Shown: positions 32,957-42,808, counted from the stretch's first letter. The stretch is 64,000 nucleotides of DNA from CAKVLS01 sp045651685 (GCA_045651685.1 JAZRSV010000005.1:1-64000), one strand, 5' to 3'. The notes: a model not told the origin generated them from the letters alone. Made by a program: numbers and translations.

Positions 32957-34270
32957 TTATAATACATATTTTCTCAAGTCATGAGCTTTTACAACTGTGT
33001 TTAGAGCTTTGTTAACATATTCTTTGTCAACAACAACATCTAGCATTGGATGTTCGCCATTGGCGTTAAAGCTAATATCTTCTAGCAACAACTCCATAAT
33101 TGTATGCAAGCGTCTTGCACCCAAGTTTTCGCTAATCTCATTTTCTTGCTCTGCATATTGAGCAATCGCCTCAATAGCATCTGGCTTAAAGATAAGATTG
33201 ATGTTGTCTACTTTTAACAATTCTTGATATTGCAATGTAACAGCATTTTTTGGTTCTGTTAATATTTTTACAAATTCTTTTGCAGTTAGGTTGTCAAGTT
33301 CTACCCTAATAGGAAAACGACCTTGCAACTCTGGTATCAAATCTTCTACTTTGCTTATATGGAAAGCACCAGCAGCTATAAACAAAATATAATCAGTTCT
33401 AATTAAACCATACTTGGTTGTAATAGTGCTACCTTCTACAATAGGCAAAATGTCTCTTTGTACACCTTCTCTACTTACTTCTGGGCCGTTGCCAGAACTC
33501 TTGCCTGCTATTTTGTCTATCTCATCAATAAAGATAATACCTTCATTTTCGGCACGGCGTATAGCTTCGCTATTAACAGTATCAAGATCGATAAGTTTAT
33601 CACTTTCTTCTTGCATCATAATCTCTCTAGCTTGTTTTACTGTCAATTTGCGTTTTTTGCGTTTTTGAGGAAACATGTCTCCAAAAATACTACCGATATT
33701 AATTTCTGCACCACTACCTGGCACCATTTCGATAGCTTTTGGCATGTCTTTTACATCTATTTCGATAAGTTCGTTGTCATAATCACCGCGTTCTAAACGC
33801 TCTTTTATAACTTTTTTGTGTGATTCTTCGTCAATTGTCACATCTTGAGATGCTTTTTTGATTGGATAAACAACATCAAACAATCTCTTATCAACAACTG
33901 GTTTTGCCTTTTCGGCTACTTCTTGTATTTTTTCTTCTTTTACTAATCTTACAGAAACTTCTACCAAGTCTCTTATCATGCTCTCAACATCACGACCAAC
34001 ATAACCAACTTCTGTATATTTGGTTGCTTCGACCTTAACAAAAGGTGCTTTTACCAATCTTGCAAGTCTTCTTGCAATTTCGGTTTTACCTACACCAGTA
34101 GGACCTTTTAAGATGATATTTTTTGGTGTGATTTCGTCTTGCATATTTTTTGGAAGTTGACTGCGGCGATATCTATTGCGCAATGCTATTGATACAGCCT
34201 TTTTTGCTTTGTCTTGACCAATAATGTACTTATCTAGCTCTGTAACGATTTGTTTTGGTGACAAATTCAT
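32957..34270 (-). CDS. hslU: ATP-dependent protease ATPase subunit HslU
   Basis: AAA+ unfoldase that feeds HslV. The 437-aa protein has LSPKQIVTELDKYIIGQDKAKKAVSIALRNRYRR (positions about 3-36), Walker A KGPTGVGKTEIARRLA (about 54), the pore motif GYVGRDVESM (about 88) and Walker B IIFIDEIDKIA (about 235), with the I domain between. It starts two bases after hslV. Confidence 0.97.
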   Translation of the reverse strand: MNLSPKQIVTELDKYIIGQDKAKKAVSIALRNRYRRSQLPKNMQDEITPKNIILKGPTGVGKTEIARRLARLVKAPFVKVEATKYTEVGYVGRDVESMIRDLVEVSVRLVKEEKIQEVAEKAKPVVDKRLFDVVYPIKKASQDVTIDEESHKKVIKERLERGDYDNELIEIDVKDMPKAIEMVPGSGAEINIGSIFGDMFPQKRKKRKLTVKQAREIMMQEESDKLIDLDTVNSEAIRRAENEGIIFIDEIDKIAGKSSGNGPEVSREGVQRDILPIVEGSTITTKYGLIRTDYILFIAAGAFHISKVEDLIPELQGRFPIRVELDNLTAKEFVKILTEPKNAVTLQYQELLKVDNINLIFKPDAIEAIAQYAEQENEISENLGARRLHTIMELLLEDISFNANGEHPMLDVVVDKEYVNKALNTVVKAHDLRKYVL

Positions 34271-34272
34271 AA

Positions 34273-34809
34273 TTAAACCTCCTCAACAGTAATATGATTG
34301 TTGGTAAATACACATATACCAGACGCAACAGTTATTGCTTTTGTAGCAATCTCTTTTGCAGTTAGCTCGGTATTTTCTACCAAAGCAGTTGCAGCTGCTA
34401 ATGCATAATTACCACCAGAACCAATGGCACATATACCGTTTTCTGGTTCGATAACTTCACCAGTACCAGAAAGAACCAAAAGTTTTTCGCTATCGGCAAC
34501 GATAAGCATTGCTTCTAGTTGTCTCAATGCTTTGTCTAGTCTCCACAAAGATGCTAGCTCTACTGCACTGCGCATAAGGTTGCCAGAATATTTATTAAGC
34601 ATTTCTTCAAAACGATTGCACAAGCTAAACGCATCTGCAACAGAACCTGCAAAACCAGCAACAACCTTGTTGTTATACAATCTTCTTACTTTAACAGCAT
34701 TGTTCTTAAAAACAACACTTTGTCCCAATGTCACTTGGCCATCGCCTGCAATAGCTGTTTTGCCATCACGCTTAACTGCAACGATAGTTGTACCCTTAAA
34801 TTCGTTCAT
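34273..34809 (-). CDS. hslV: ATP-dependent protease peptidase subunit HslV
   Basis: Proteasome-like threonine protease of 178 aa that pairs with HslU. The catalytic threonine lies in GTTIVAVKRDGKTAIAGDGQVTLG after a six-residue leader, like the extended N-terminus of Bacillus CodW. It follows trmFO by one base. In Bacillus codV precedes and codY follows; here neither is present. Confidence 0.96.
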   Translation of the reverse strand: MNEFKGTTIVAVKRDGKTAIAGDGQVTLGQSVVFKNNAVKVRRLYNNKVVAGFAGSVADAFSLCNRFEEMLNKYSGNLMRSAVELASLWRLDKALRQLEAMLIVADSEKLLVLSGTGEVIEPENGICAIGSGGNYALAAATALVENTELTAKEIATKAITVASGICVFTNNHITVEEV

Positions 34810-34810
34810 A

Positions 34811-36127
34811 TTATTCTCCTAATTCATTTTTGATTACTTGTGACAACTCTTGCATTGATCTTTCAAAGATCATTTGCTTTTTTTGTTTGTCGTCTTTTAT
34901 TTTTATATCTAATGCATTTATAATGCCATAATTACTATTCATTGGCTGAAAGTTTACTGGACTTGCATTTGTAATATAATTAATTATAGCACCAATCATA
35001 GTGTTTGGCGATAAATTTATACAATTTTTTTTGTTTAGTTTTTGATACACATTTAGCGCTGCTATAAGGCCACTTGCAGTGCTCTCCATATATCCTTCTA
35101 CACCACTTAACTGTCCTGCGATATAGATGTTAGGATGTTCTTTTAGAGCAAATGTATTGCTCAACAATTTTGGTGCATTAATATATGAGTTGCGATGCAT
35201 AACACCATATCTAACAAAGTTAGCTTTGTGCAAGGCTGGTATCATACTAAATACTCTTTTTTGTTCTGGATAAGTAAGGTTTGTTTGAAAACCTACCAAG
35301 TTGTACAAAGTACCTACTGCATCTTCTTTGCGAAGTTGTACAACAGCATATGGTTTTGTGCCTGTGTGAGGATTAACCAAACCAACAGGTTTTAGAGGGC
35401 CAAATCTTAAAGTATCTTTACCTCTCTTTGCCATAACCTCAACCGGCATACAACCTTCAAAAACTTTTTTGTTTTCAAAATCTTTTAGTTCTACGCTTTG
35501 AGCAGTGATAAGTTGATTGTAAAAATCAAAATATTCTTGCTCGTTCATAGGACAATTAATATAGTCACCATCACCTTTGTCATATCTATCAGCTACAAAG
35601 CTGTAGTTTTTGTCAATACTATCAAAAGTGACAATCGGACTAGATGCATCAAAAAAATACATATAGTCTTGTCCCAAAAGCTCATGCAAACTCTCAATCA
35701 AGCCTTGGCTTGTAAGAGGTCCAGTAGCAATAATAACTGGCACATCTTTTGGTATATCTACTACTTCTTGATTAATGATATTAACATTTTCAAAACTTCT
35801 AATTTTGTCAGTTATTGCTTGAGCAAATTTTTCTCTATCAACTGCCAAAGCACCACCTGCTGGCACCCTACAGTCATAAGCAGTTTTTACTATAAGACTG
35901 TCCAACGCCAAAAGTTCTTGCTTTAATAAACCAGATGATGTTGTCACCTGATCGCTCTTTAGAGAATTGCTACAAACAAGTTCTGCCAAATTAGCATTGT
36001 GATGGGCTGGCGAAAACTTAACAGGCTTCATCTCATAAAGGTCTACGCTTATGCCTCTTTTTGCTAGTTGATAACAAGCTTCGCTACCAGCTAATCCGCC
36101 GCCTATGACTATTACTTTATTTATCAT
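34811..36127 (-). CDS. trmFO: Methylenetetrahydrofolate-tRNA uracil-54 methyltransferase
   Basis: A flavoenzyme that methylates U54 of tRNA using methylene-THF. The 438-aa protein begins with the FAD motif VIVIGGGLAGSEACYQLAKRG and has ELVCSNSLKSDQ, DRYDKGDGDYINCPMN and the C-terminal GQLSGVEGYMESTASG. The ATG at 36127 (MINKVIVIGG) fits the family; a GTG four codons earlier is possible. It overlaps the end of topA, the usual Firmicutes pair. Confidence 0.96.
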   Translation of the reverse strand: MINKVIVIGGGLAGSEACYQLAKRGISVDLYEMKPVKFSPAHHNANLAELVCSNSLKSDQVTTSSGLLKQELLALDSLIVKTAYDCRVPAGGALAVDREKFAQAITDKIRSFENVNIINQEVVDIPKDVPVIIATGPLTSQGLIESLHELLGQDYMYFFDASSPIVTFDSIDKNYSFVADRYDKGDGDYINCPMNEQEYFDFYNQLITAQSVELKDFENKKVFEGCMPVEVMAKRGKDTLRFGPLKPVGLVNPHTGTKPYAVVQLRKEDAVGTLYNLVGFQTNLTYPEQKRVFSMIPALHKANFVRYGVMHRNSYINAPKLLSNTFALKEHPNIYIAGQLSGVEGYMESTASGLIAALNVYQKLNKKNCINLSPNTMIGAIINYITNASPVNFQPMNSNYGIINALDIKIKDDKQKKQMIFERSMQELSQVIKNELGE

Positions 36128-38396
36128 TTTTTGTCTCACTTGTTTCGTAATTGCATTGTTGGTTAGAACATTTATAACGAGTTTCTTTTTTTAATTCTTT
36201 CTTTGTAAGATAACTGCCACAGGTTGGACACTTTTTGTCGGTTGGTATATCCCAACTCTTAAAGTCACATCCTGGAAAACCACTACATCCGTAGAAAATT
36301 TTGCCAGTCTTTGACTTACGCTCAAAAACATCTTTGCCACATACTGGACAAACACCCACAGGATCTTTTTTGATAACATCATCAATGCTTTTTATGTTTT
36401 TACATTTTGGATAATTAGCACAAGCTAAAAACTTACCGTATCTACCTTGTTTTACAACCATGTCTCCGCCACATTTGTCACACTTAATGTTTAGATCTTC
36501 TAGTTGCTTATCAACTTCTTGTTCTGCCTTTGTGACAGGTTTGTCATTAAGTTGTTTTATGTTGCGGCATTTTGGAAAGTTAGGACAAGCCAAAAATTTG
36601 CCATATCTACTCTCTCTAACTACCATGTTAGCTCCGCACTTATCGCATTTTACATCGCTAACTTCTACTTGCATTTTTATTCTTTGACTACCAGTCATAG
36701 CAAAATGCACTTTATCTTCAAAACCATCATAAAAGTTTGCTACAATGTTTTGCCATTGTTGTGAGCCTTCTTCTACAAGGTCGAGTTTGTCTTCCATCTC
36801 TGCAGTAAATGATATATTCATTATATCCGCAAAGAACTTTTCTAAAAATTCTGTAACAGTTATACCAAGCTCTGTAGGTATTAGATACTTACCATCTTTT
36901 TCGGTATATTTACGAGTAGCAAGTACAAGTATAGTTGGCGCGTATGTCGCCGGTCTACCTATACCTTTGTCTTCCATTGCCTTAACCAATGTAGCATCTG
37001 TATATCTAACTGGTGGCTTTGTAAATTTTTGTTCGGTCAAAACATCTTTTAACAAAAGTAAGTCACCTTCTTGCAAGTCTGGCAAATTGTTAGAAGGAGT
37101 TTCTTTTTCTTTGTCTTGGTCAACTTCTTCGTATACTTTGTATGCGATCGTAAAACCAGCAAATAAAGGAGTTTTGCCTGTAAGCTTAAAGCCATAATCG
37201 CCAGCGCTTATTGTCACAGTCAAAGTATTATAAGTTGCTTCACTCATTTGACTTGCCAAAAATCTGTCATAAATAAGTTTATACAACTTGTATATATTAG
37301 AGCTTGCACCCAAAGAAGCTTTGATATCTTCTGGTGTACGCTCTAGAGATATTGGTCTAATTGCCTCGTGGGCATCTTGTACATTCTTTTTACTTTTGAA
37401 AGTATTATATTTTTCTGGCACATATTCGTTGCCATATTTATTTATAATAAACTCTTTTGCCATTGCTTGAGCTTCTGGACTAACACGAGTAGAGTCTGTA
37501 CGGATATATGTGATAAGAGCTACTTTGCCTTCACCTTTTAGGGCAACACCTTCGTACAATGATTGTGCACTAGAAGTGACTTCTTTTAGTGACATGTTAA
37601 GTTTATTCATTGCATCTTGTTGCATTGTACTTGTGATAAAAGGTGCTGGTGCTGCAGACTTGCTAATAGTTCTCTTTACGCCATCTACAACAAAGTCTTG
37701 AGCTTTGATATAACCTACGATATCTTTTGTCACATTCTCATTAGGGCTAGTATACTTTTTGCCTTTATAGGTAGCAAGCGCCGCCTTAAAAGGATTAGAA
37801 TTGCCTTTTGTTAAAAGCGCATTGATATTCCAATACTCTTCTGGCTTAAACTCGCGAATTTCTTTTTCTCTATCTACTACCAACTTTAGGGCAACAGATT
37901 GTACACGACCTGCAGACAAATTGCTCTTTATCTTATTGCATATAACAGGAGAGACTTTATAACCAACTATTCTATCAAGAACTCTTCTACCTTGTTGAGC
38001 GTGTACAAGATTCATATTAATAAGTCTTGGCTTACTAATAGCTTTTTGCACTACTTGCTTTGAAATTTCGTTAAATTCTACCCTGCAAGGTACATCTTCT
38101 TTTATACCAAGTACTCTCTCTACATGCCATGCGATAGCTTCACCCTCTCTATCAGGGTCGGTTGCGATAAAGACATTGCCATATTGTTTGTATTTGCGGC
38201 GCAAATCTTCTATTATGTCTTTTTTGTCTGGCATTATCTCGTAGCGAGGTTCAAAATTATTATTAATATCAATAGCCAAAGATTTTGCAGGTAGGTCTAC
38301 AATATGACCTTTTGTTGCAACAACTTCATAATCTTTGCCCAAATATTTTTGTAAGGCGTCTTTTTTACCAGGTCCTTCGATGACAACTAAATTCAT
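36117..38396 (-). CDS. topA: DNA topoisomerase I
   Basis: Type IA topoisomerase of 759 aa that relaxes negative supercoils. The Toprim domain starts LVVIEGPGKKDALQKYLG, with ATDPDREGEAIAWH at about 105; the catalytic tyrosine lies in ALITYIRTDSTRVS (about 297). Four C-terminal zinc fingers are seen at about 580-755, each with two Cys pairs: CDKCGANM...CPNFPKC, CDKCGGDM...CANYPKC, CPVCGKDV...CSGFPGC, CPTCGSYL...CSNQQC. Confidence 0.98.
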   Translation of the reverse strand: MNLVVIEGPGKKDALQKYLGKDYEVVATKGHIVDLPAKSLAIDINNNFEPRYEIMPDKKDIIEDLRRKYKQYGNVFIATDPDREGEAIAWHVERVLGIKEDVPCRVEFNEISKQVVQKAISKPRLINMNLVHAQQGRRVLDRIVGYKVSPVICNKIKSNLSAGRVQSVALKLVVDREKEIREFKPEEYWNINALLTKGNSNPFKAALATYKGKKYTSPNENVTKDIVGYIKAQDFVVDGVKRTISKSAAPAPFITSTMQQDAMNKLNMSLKEVTSSAQSLYEGVALKGEGKVALITYIRTDSTRVSPEAQAMAKEFIINKYGNEYVPEKYNTFKSKKNVQDAHEAIRPISLERTPEDIKASLGASSNIYKLYKLIYDRFLASQMSEATYNTLTVTISAGDYGFKLTGKTPLFAGFTIAYKVYEEVDQDKEKETPSNNLPDLQEGDLLLLKDVLTEQKFTKPPVRYTDATLVKAMEDKGIGRPATYAPTILVLATRKYTEKDGKYLIPTELGITVTEFLEKFFADIMNISFTAEMEDKLDLVEEGSQQWQNIVANFYDGFEDKVHFAMTGSQRIKMQVEVSDVKCDKCGANMVVRESRYGKFLACPNFPKCRNIKQLNDKPVTKAEQEVDKQLEDLNIKCDKCGGDMVVKQGRYGKFLACANYPKCKNIKSIDDVIKKDPVGVCPVCGKDVFERKSKTGKIFYGCSGFPGCDFKSWDIPTDKKCPTCGSYLTKKELKKETRYKCSNQQCNYETSETKNDK

Positions 38397-38410
38397 CTAA
38401 ATCTCCTTTT

Positions 38411-39493
38411 TTATTTCGAGTAAATATTACCCGCAAGTTTTTTGATTATCCCACGAATTGACATTGTTGTCAACAAAGTGGTAAGCGTTTTTACATCTAA
38501 TTTTGTCTTAATTAATATTTCTGCAAAAGCAAGTTCTTCATCTCCCAAAACATCCAAAATCATCTGTTCTTGGCTAGATAATTCAAACATTGTTTGCTGG
38601 CGTGGTTGGTATTTGATATTGTATTCATCCAAAATATCTTCTACACACACCACTGCTTTTGCTTGCGAATTGCTAATAATTCTATTACAGCCAGCACTAA
38701 CTCTGCTGGTTATGTTTCCTGGTACGGCATACACATCAATACCACAGTCTAAAGCATAGTTTTTTGTATACATAGAACCAGACTTTTCATCCGCTTCTGT
38801 TATAAGTACACCTTTGCTCAAAGCAGCAATAATGCGATTGCGTATAGGAAAATAATAAGGCTCTGCCTTTTCATTTGGCTTGCATTCTGTTATTAGCAAA
38901 CCGTTTTTTATAATATCTTGAGCAAGGTTATAGTTAGTTGGTGGATATATATAATCAAAACCACCAGCAAGTACAGCTATAGTCTTGCCATTATTGTCTA
39001 AACATATTTGGTGTGCAACAGTATCTACACCACTAGACAAACCACTTACAATACAAAAGCCACCAATAGTAAGGCCTTTTGCAAACATCTCGGTGACCGT
39101 TCTACCATAGTTGGTTATACGACGAGTACCAACAATTGCAAAGTTATTGCTTTGAAGCAGTGTTATATCACCTTTATAAAACAAAACCAAAGGTGGATTG
39201 TCTACATTTTTAAGATTATCAGGATAAGCATTGCTCTCTATGGTCACTACTCCTGTTTGAGAGTTGTTCAAAGTGGCAACATAATTATCAACAAAATTAA
39301 TATTGTTATTATCTAGCATGCTTTGATATGTTGCAAAGTCTAATACTTCTAATATTTTTATTTTGTCTTTGGCAAAGTTATCAAACAACTCACTCGCGCT
39401 CGAATACATTTCTAACAACAATTTGCGTTTATGATAAGTCAAATTGTTGCTAGCAACAAGCCATACCAAAGCTTTTTCTTCTTTATTAAGCAC
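38411..39493 (-). CDS. dprA: DNA-processing protein DprA
   Basis: Loads RecA on incoming single-stranded DNA in transformation. The 360-aa protein has the Rossmann-like core with FAIVGTRRITNYGR (about 122), IVSGLSSGVDTVAHQICL (about 154) and AGGFDYIYPPTN (about 182), plus a C-terminal winged-helix-like part (about 300-360). It starts at GTG, seven bases after GGGGAG. It lies between comM and topA, its usual place. Confidence 0.94.
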   Translation of the reverse strand: MLNKEEKALVWLVASNNLTYHKRKLLLEMYSSASELFDNFAKDKIKILEVLDFATYQSMLDNNNINFVDNYVATLNNSQTGVVTIESNAYPDNLKNVDNPPLVLFYKGDITLLQSNNFAIVGTRRITNYGRTVTEMFAKGLTIGGFCIVSGLSSGVDTVAHQICLDNNGKTIAVLAGGFDYIYPPTNYNLAQDIIKNGLLITECKPNEKAEPYYFPIRNRIIAALSKGVLITEADEKSGSMYTKNYALDCGIDVYAVPGNITSRVSAGCNRIISNSQAKAVVCVEDILDEYNIKYQPRQQTMFELSSQEQMILDVLGDEELAFAEILIKTKLDVKTLTTLLTTMSIRGIIKKLAGNIYSK

Positions 39494-39527
39494 TAATATC
39501 TCCCCTAATAATTTTTATTTTTGTGCA

Positions 39528-41060
39528 TTATATCCAATACTTGTTGTCAAGATTGCGATAGCTAATCGCCTCTATCAAGTGCTCCATACCAATATCTTGG
39601 CTACCGTCTAGATCTGCTATAGTTCTTGCAACTTTTAGTATACGATCATGAGCTCTTGCACTTAACTTAAATTTATCAAATGCCTGCTCCATTATCTTTT
39701 GTTGCTCTTTGGTTAGTTTGCAATATTTTTTTATCATAGATGTGTTCATCTTGCTATTGCTATGAACTTTTGTACTGGCAAATCTTTGATGTTGATATCG
39801 TCTAGCACTCTCTACTCTAGTTCGTATGCTTTGTGAACTTTCTTCGGCTACTTCGCTAGACAGCTCATCAAAAGTCAGACTATCAACTTCTACATGAAGA
39901 TCAATTCTGTCCATCAAAGGGCCACTCAATTTGTTTAGATACCTATGTATTTGCATAGGGGTACATTTACATTCATGCACTTTGCTACCATAATTGCCAC
40001 ATGGACAAGGATTCATGCTAGCTATCATAGTAAACTGTGCAGGGTACTCAACAGTTTGAGCATTTCTTGCTACAGTTATAACACCATCTTCTAATGGTTG
40101 ACGCAAAGTCTCAATAGTATATCTGGTATACTCTGGCAGCTCGTCCAAAAATAACACACCATTATGTGCAAGGCTTATCTCGCCTGGTTTTGCATTTTTG
40201 CCACCACCGGTTAAGGCAACAGTTGTTGCTGTATGATGAGGCGCTCTAAAAGGTCTACTTGTTATTATACCAACTTTATTGTCTAAAACCCCAGCAATGC
40301 TGTGGATTTTTGTCACTTCTAAAGCTTCTTCAAAAGTCATCGTTGGCAAAATAGAAGGGAAACATTTTGCAAGCAATGTTTTGCCACTACCTGGCGGACC
40401 TATCATCAAAACATTATGCCCACCTGCAGCAGCTATCTCCAAAGCTCTCTTTGCGCTAGCTTGACCCTTTACCATAGAAAAATCAAACGCACATACATTG
40501 TCTTCTATAGCAGTTTCGTAAGTTTTATAATCAACAGGTTTAATACTACTAACGCCTTGTAATATATCAAAAACCTCTTGTAATGTCTTAACGGCATAAA
40601 TCTCTATACCTTGTATAAAACTCGCCTCTTGGGCATTGTCAAACGGTATAAATATCTTTTTTACATGCATATCTCTTGCAGATATAAGCATCGGCAAAAG
40701 GCCATTTATCTTCCTTACACTACCATCTAAAGATAGCTCACCAACAAAATAACTATCAGCAACAGCATCTACACTTATTTGGTTAGTTGCAGATAACAAA
40801 CCAACTGCAATTGGCAAATCATAAAAAGAACCTTCTTTTTTTATGTCGGCAGGAGCTAGGTTGATTGTTATTTTGTCTATAGGAAATTTTAGATTGCTAT
40901 TTTTTATAGCAGATCTAACCCTTTGTTTTGACTCTTTGATAGAAGTATCAGCAAGACCTACAATGTCATAACTTGGCAAGCCTTTGTTGATATCAACTTC
41001 TACTTTTACCAAATAACCATCTAGCCCTACCAATCCAAAACTATTAACTATAGAAAGCAT
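39528..41060 (-). CDS. comM: YifB/ComM family Mg-chelatase-like AAA+ protein
   Basis: A 510-aa AAA+ protein; in naturally transformable species ComM is a branch-migration helicase. The N-terminal Lon-like domain spans 1-170, Walker A is MIGPPGSGKTLLAKCFPS (about 215), Walker B VLFLDELPEY (about 300), and a zinc-like CPCGNYGSKVHECKC lies at about 352. The C-terminal domain is the Mg-chelatase subunit ChlI type. Start ATG with AGGAG about 12 bases upstream. Upstream of it, 41061-41200 holds only AT-rich DNA with a 19-bp palindrome at 41154-41172. Confidence 0.93.
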   Translation of the reverse strand: MLSIVNSFGLVGLDGYLVKVEVDINKGLPSYDIVGLADTSIKESKQRVRSAIKNSNLKFPIDKITINLAPADIKKEGSFYDLPIAVGLLSATNQISVDAVADSYFVGELSLDGSVRKINGLLPMLISARDMHVKKIFIPFDNAQEASFIQGIEIYAVKTLQEVFDILQGVSSIKPVDYKTYETAIEDNVCAFDFSMVKGQASAKRALEIAAAGGHNVLMIGPPGSGKTLLAKCFPSILPTMTFEEALEVTKIHSIAGVLDNKVGIITSRPFRAPHHTATTVALTGGGKNAKPGEISLAHNGVLFLDELPEYTRYTIETLRQPLEDGVITVARNAQTVEYPAQFTMIASMNPCPCGNYGSKVHECKCTPMQIHRYLNKLSGPLMDRIDLHVEVDSLTFDELSSEVAEESSQSIRTRVESARRYQHQRFASTKVHSNSKMNTSMIKKYCKLTKEQQKIMEQAFDKFKLSARAHDRILKVARTIADLDGSQDIGMEHLIEAISYRNLDNKYWI

Positions 41061-41194
41061 ATGGCGTGTTTTCTCCTAATTAAAAACTAATTTTATTGTA
41101 GACCAATTAAAAAAATAACACAACTAATATAACAAAATTAATCAAAAAATAATTACATATATAATATATGTAGTTTTTTACGCCAAAAAAGACA

Positions 41195-41225
41195 TAAAAA
41201 AAGAAAGGTCAAATGTGACCTTTCT
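41195..41225 (-). terminator. Terminator after rplS
   Basis: Perfect nine-base arms AGAAAGGTC/GACCTTTCT (41202-41210, 41217-41225) with a six-base loop, followed leftward by a T-rich run. Confidence 0.88.
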
Positions 41226-41229
41226 AATT

Positions 41230-41571
41230 TTATCTTCTTTCTTTGATCTTTGCTGCGTTGCCTGTTCTATCTTTTAGATAGTACAATTTAGCTCTTCTAA
41301 CTTTACCTTTCTTAATAACCTCAATCTTGTCAATTTTTGGGCTATGTAGAGGGAAAGTTCTTTCAACGCCAACGCCAAATGAAATTCTTCTAACTGTGAA
41401 AGATTCTCTTACGCTGCCGTTCTTTCTTGCGATAACAACGCCTTCGTACGCTTGAATTCTTTCTTTGTTACCTTCGATGATCTTAACATATACTTTAACA
41501 GTATCGCCAACTTCAAATTCAGTAACATTCTCTTTAAGATTTTCTTTCTCAATGATGTCGATAAGATTCAT
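41230..41571 (-). CDS. rplS: 50S ribosomal protein L19
   Basis: A 113-aa large-subunit protein. Family hallmarks: EFEVGDTVKVYVKIIEGNKERIQAYEGVVIARK (positions about 19-51), then SVRESFTVRRISFGVGVERTFPLHSPKIDKI and RRAKLYYLKDRTGNAAKI. GGGAGG precedes the ATG. It is a single-gene unit here, apart from the trmD-rimM-rpsP group where it lies in Bacillus. Confidence 0.98.
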   Translation of the reverse strand: MNLIDIIEKENLKENVTEFEVGDTVKVYVKIIEGNKERIQAYEGVVIARKNGSVRESFTVRRISFGVGVERTFPLHSPKIDKIEVIKKGKVRRAKLYYLKDRTGNAAKIKERR

Positions 41572-41577
41572 GACTTA

Positions 41578-41655
41578 TACCTCCCTATTAAACTAAATGT
41601 TCATGCCCAGCGAGTTAAAAAACTGCATAAATTGGCAGAGGACCATCCGAAGTCG
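41578..41655 (-). promoter_or_regulatory. Leader of rplS (candidate L19 leader)
   Basis: Some 75 nt between the predicted transcript start and the rplS ribosome binding site. Firmicutes rplS genes often carry an L19-binding leader of similar size. The sequence is more GC-rich than its surroundings, with short complementary words. I could not confirm the class by eye. Confidence 0.4.
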
Positions 41656-41661
41656 TAAACG

Positions 41662-41690
41662 ATTATACTATAGTCAAAACAAAAAATCAA
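41662..41690 (-). promoter_or_regulatory. Sigma-A promoter of rplS
   Basis: Read leftward: TTGATT (41685-41690), 17-bp spacer, perfect TATAAT (41662-41667). Confidence 0.75.
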
Positions 41691-41811
41691 GCACTTTTTG
41701 AAAAAAATAAAAATATTTTTATTTATATTATATATTATCATTTTTTGCACATTTTATGTCTAAACATGACAAATAATAAGTGCATTTGCACACATTACAC
41801 CACCTATTTAA

Positions 41812-41863
41812 TTGACAACTTTTTATACAAAAGTATAATAAGTATGAAAAGTATAACTTATAC
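41812..41863 (+). promoter_or_regulatory. Promoter and candidate operator of the AbrB/ABC cassette
   Basis: TTGACA (41812-41817), 16-bp spacer, TATAAT (41834-41839). The word AAGTATAA occurs at 41831-41838 and again at 41849-41856, and a 13-bp palindrome GTATAACTTATAC lies at 41851-41863, just after the predicted start. An autoregulatory site for the AbrB-like protein is a reasonable guess. The rest of the gap, 41691-41811, shows nothing else. Confidence 0.65.
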
Positions 41864-41879
41864 ATAAAAGGAGAACCCA

Positions 41880-42074
41880 ATGGACAAAAACAAACTTGTA
41901 GGTATATGCAAAGTTGGTGAAAAAGGACAAATCGTTATCCCAAAAGAAATGAGAGATATGTTTGACATAAAACCAGGCGACTCTGTCATCGCCCTATGCG
42001 ACAAAGAAAAAGGCATTGCCCTACTAAAAGCAGATGTTATCGAAAATTTGACCGACAAGTTGTTAGGCCAATAA
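41880..42074 (+). CDS. AbrB/SpoVT-type DNA-binding protein
   Basis: A 64-aa swapped-hairpin transcription factor of the AbrB/MazE/SpoVT fold: GICKVGEKGQIVIPKEMRDMFDIKPGDSVIAL (positions about 8-39) is the full domain signature. AAGGAG precedes the ATG. It starts a four-gene cassette with an ABC transporter 14 bases downstream, so it probably regulates that transporter and itself. It is not a MazE-type antitoxin as far as can be seen, since no toxin gene follows. Confidence 0.9.
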   Translation: MDKNKLVGICKVGEKGQIVIPKEMRDMFDIKPGDSVIALCDKEKGIALLKADVIENLTDKLLGQ

Positions 42075-42088
42075 GGAGATATAGTTGT

Positions 42089-42808
42089 ATGAACATTATA
42101 ACCATAAAAGATGTGTGTAAAAATTACAAAACAACAAAGGCATTAGACAACATCTCTTTAAGCATAAAACAAGGTGAATTGTTTGGCCTACTTGGCATAA
42201 ACGGGGCCGGCAAAACAACTCTTATAAAAATTCTTTGTGGCCTAACAAAAAAGACCAGCGGCTCTATAACCATTAACGGCCTTGACCTTGACAAAGATAT
42301 TAACAAAATTAAAGAAATTATAGACATCTCCCCTCAAGAAACATCAGTTGCAAACAACCTTACTGTAAAAGAAAATTTAGAGTTTTTTGCTAATATTTAT
42401 AATAACAACAATACCAACACAATAACCGAAATTGTTGATATTTTTAACCTTAATGATGTGTTAGATCAAAAAGCAAAAACTTTGTCTGGCGGATACAAAA
42501 GAAGACTATCTATAGCAATAGCGCTTATCTCTAACCCAAAAATTTTGTTTCTTGATGAACCAACACTAGGTTTGGATGTTTTTGCTAGAAGAGAACTTTG
42601 GGCTATTATAAAAAAATTGCACAAAAAGATTACTATTATTTTGACATCACATTATCTAGAAGAAATTGAAAGTTTGTGTGACAGAGTTGCTATATTGTCA
42701 CACGGCAAATTGTTGCATACAGGCAACATTAAAGAAACCTTGCAAAAAACAAATACAAAAACTTTTGAAGATGCCTTTATAAAGTTAGTGGAGGCAAAAC
42801 ATGAATAA
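42089..42808 (+). CDS. ABC transporter ATP-binding protein
   Basis: A 239-aa ATPase of the drug/efflux ABC-2 class. Walker A is GINGAGKTTLIK (about 38), the signature LSGGYKRRLSIAIAL (about 134), Walker B PKILFLDEPTLGLD (about 152) and the H-loop in LTSHYLEE (about 188). AAGGAGAT precedes the ATG. It overlaps the permease gene by eight bases. The substrate cannot be told. Confidence 0.93.
   Translation: MNIITIKDVCKNYKTTKALDNISLSIKQGELFGLLGINGAGKTTLIKILCGLTKKTSGSITINGLDLDKDINKIKEIIDISPQETSVANNLTVKENLEFFANIYNNNNTNTITEIVDIFNLNDVLDQKAKTLSGGYKRRLSIAIALISNPKILFLDEPTLGLDVFARRELWAIIKKLHKKITIILTSHYLEEIESLCDRVAILSHGKLLHTGNIKETLQKTNTKTFEDAFIKLVEAKHE

Noticed and set aside
41154..41172. 19-bp AT-only palindrome upstream of comM
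   Set aside because: It is made almost wholly of alternating AT, which arises easily in this base composition.
41880..42074. MazE-type antitoxin of a toxin-antitoxin pair
   Set aside because: No toxin gene follows; an ABC transporter does, and the domain is equally typical of AbrB/SpoVT regulators.
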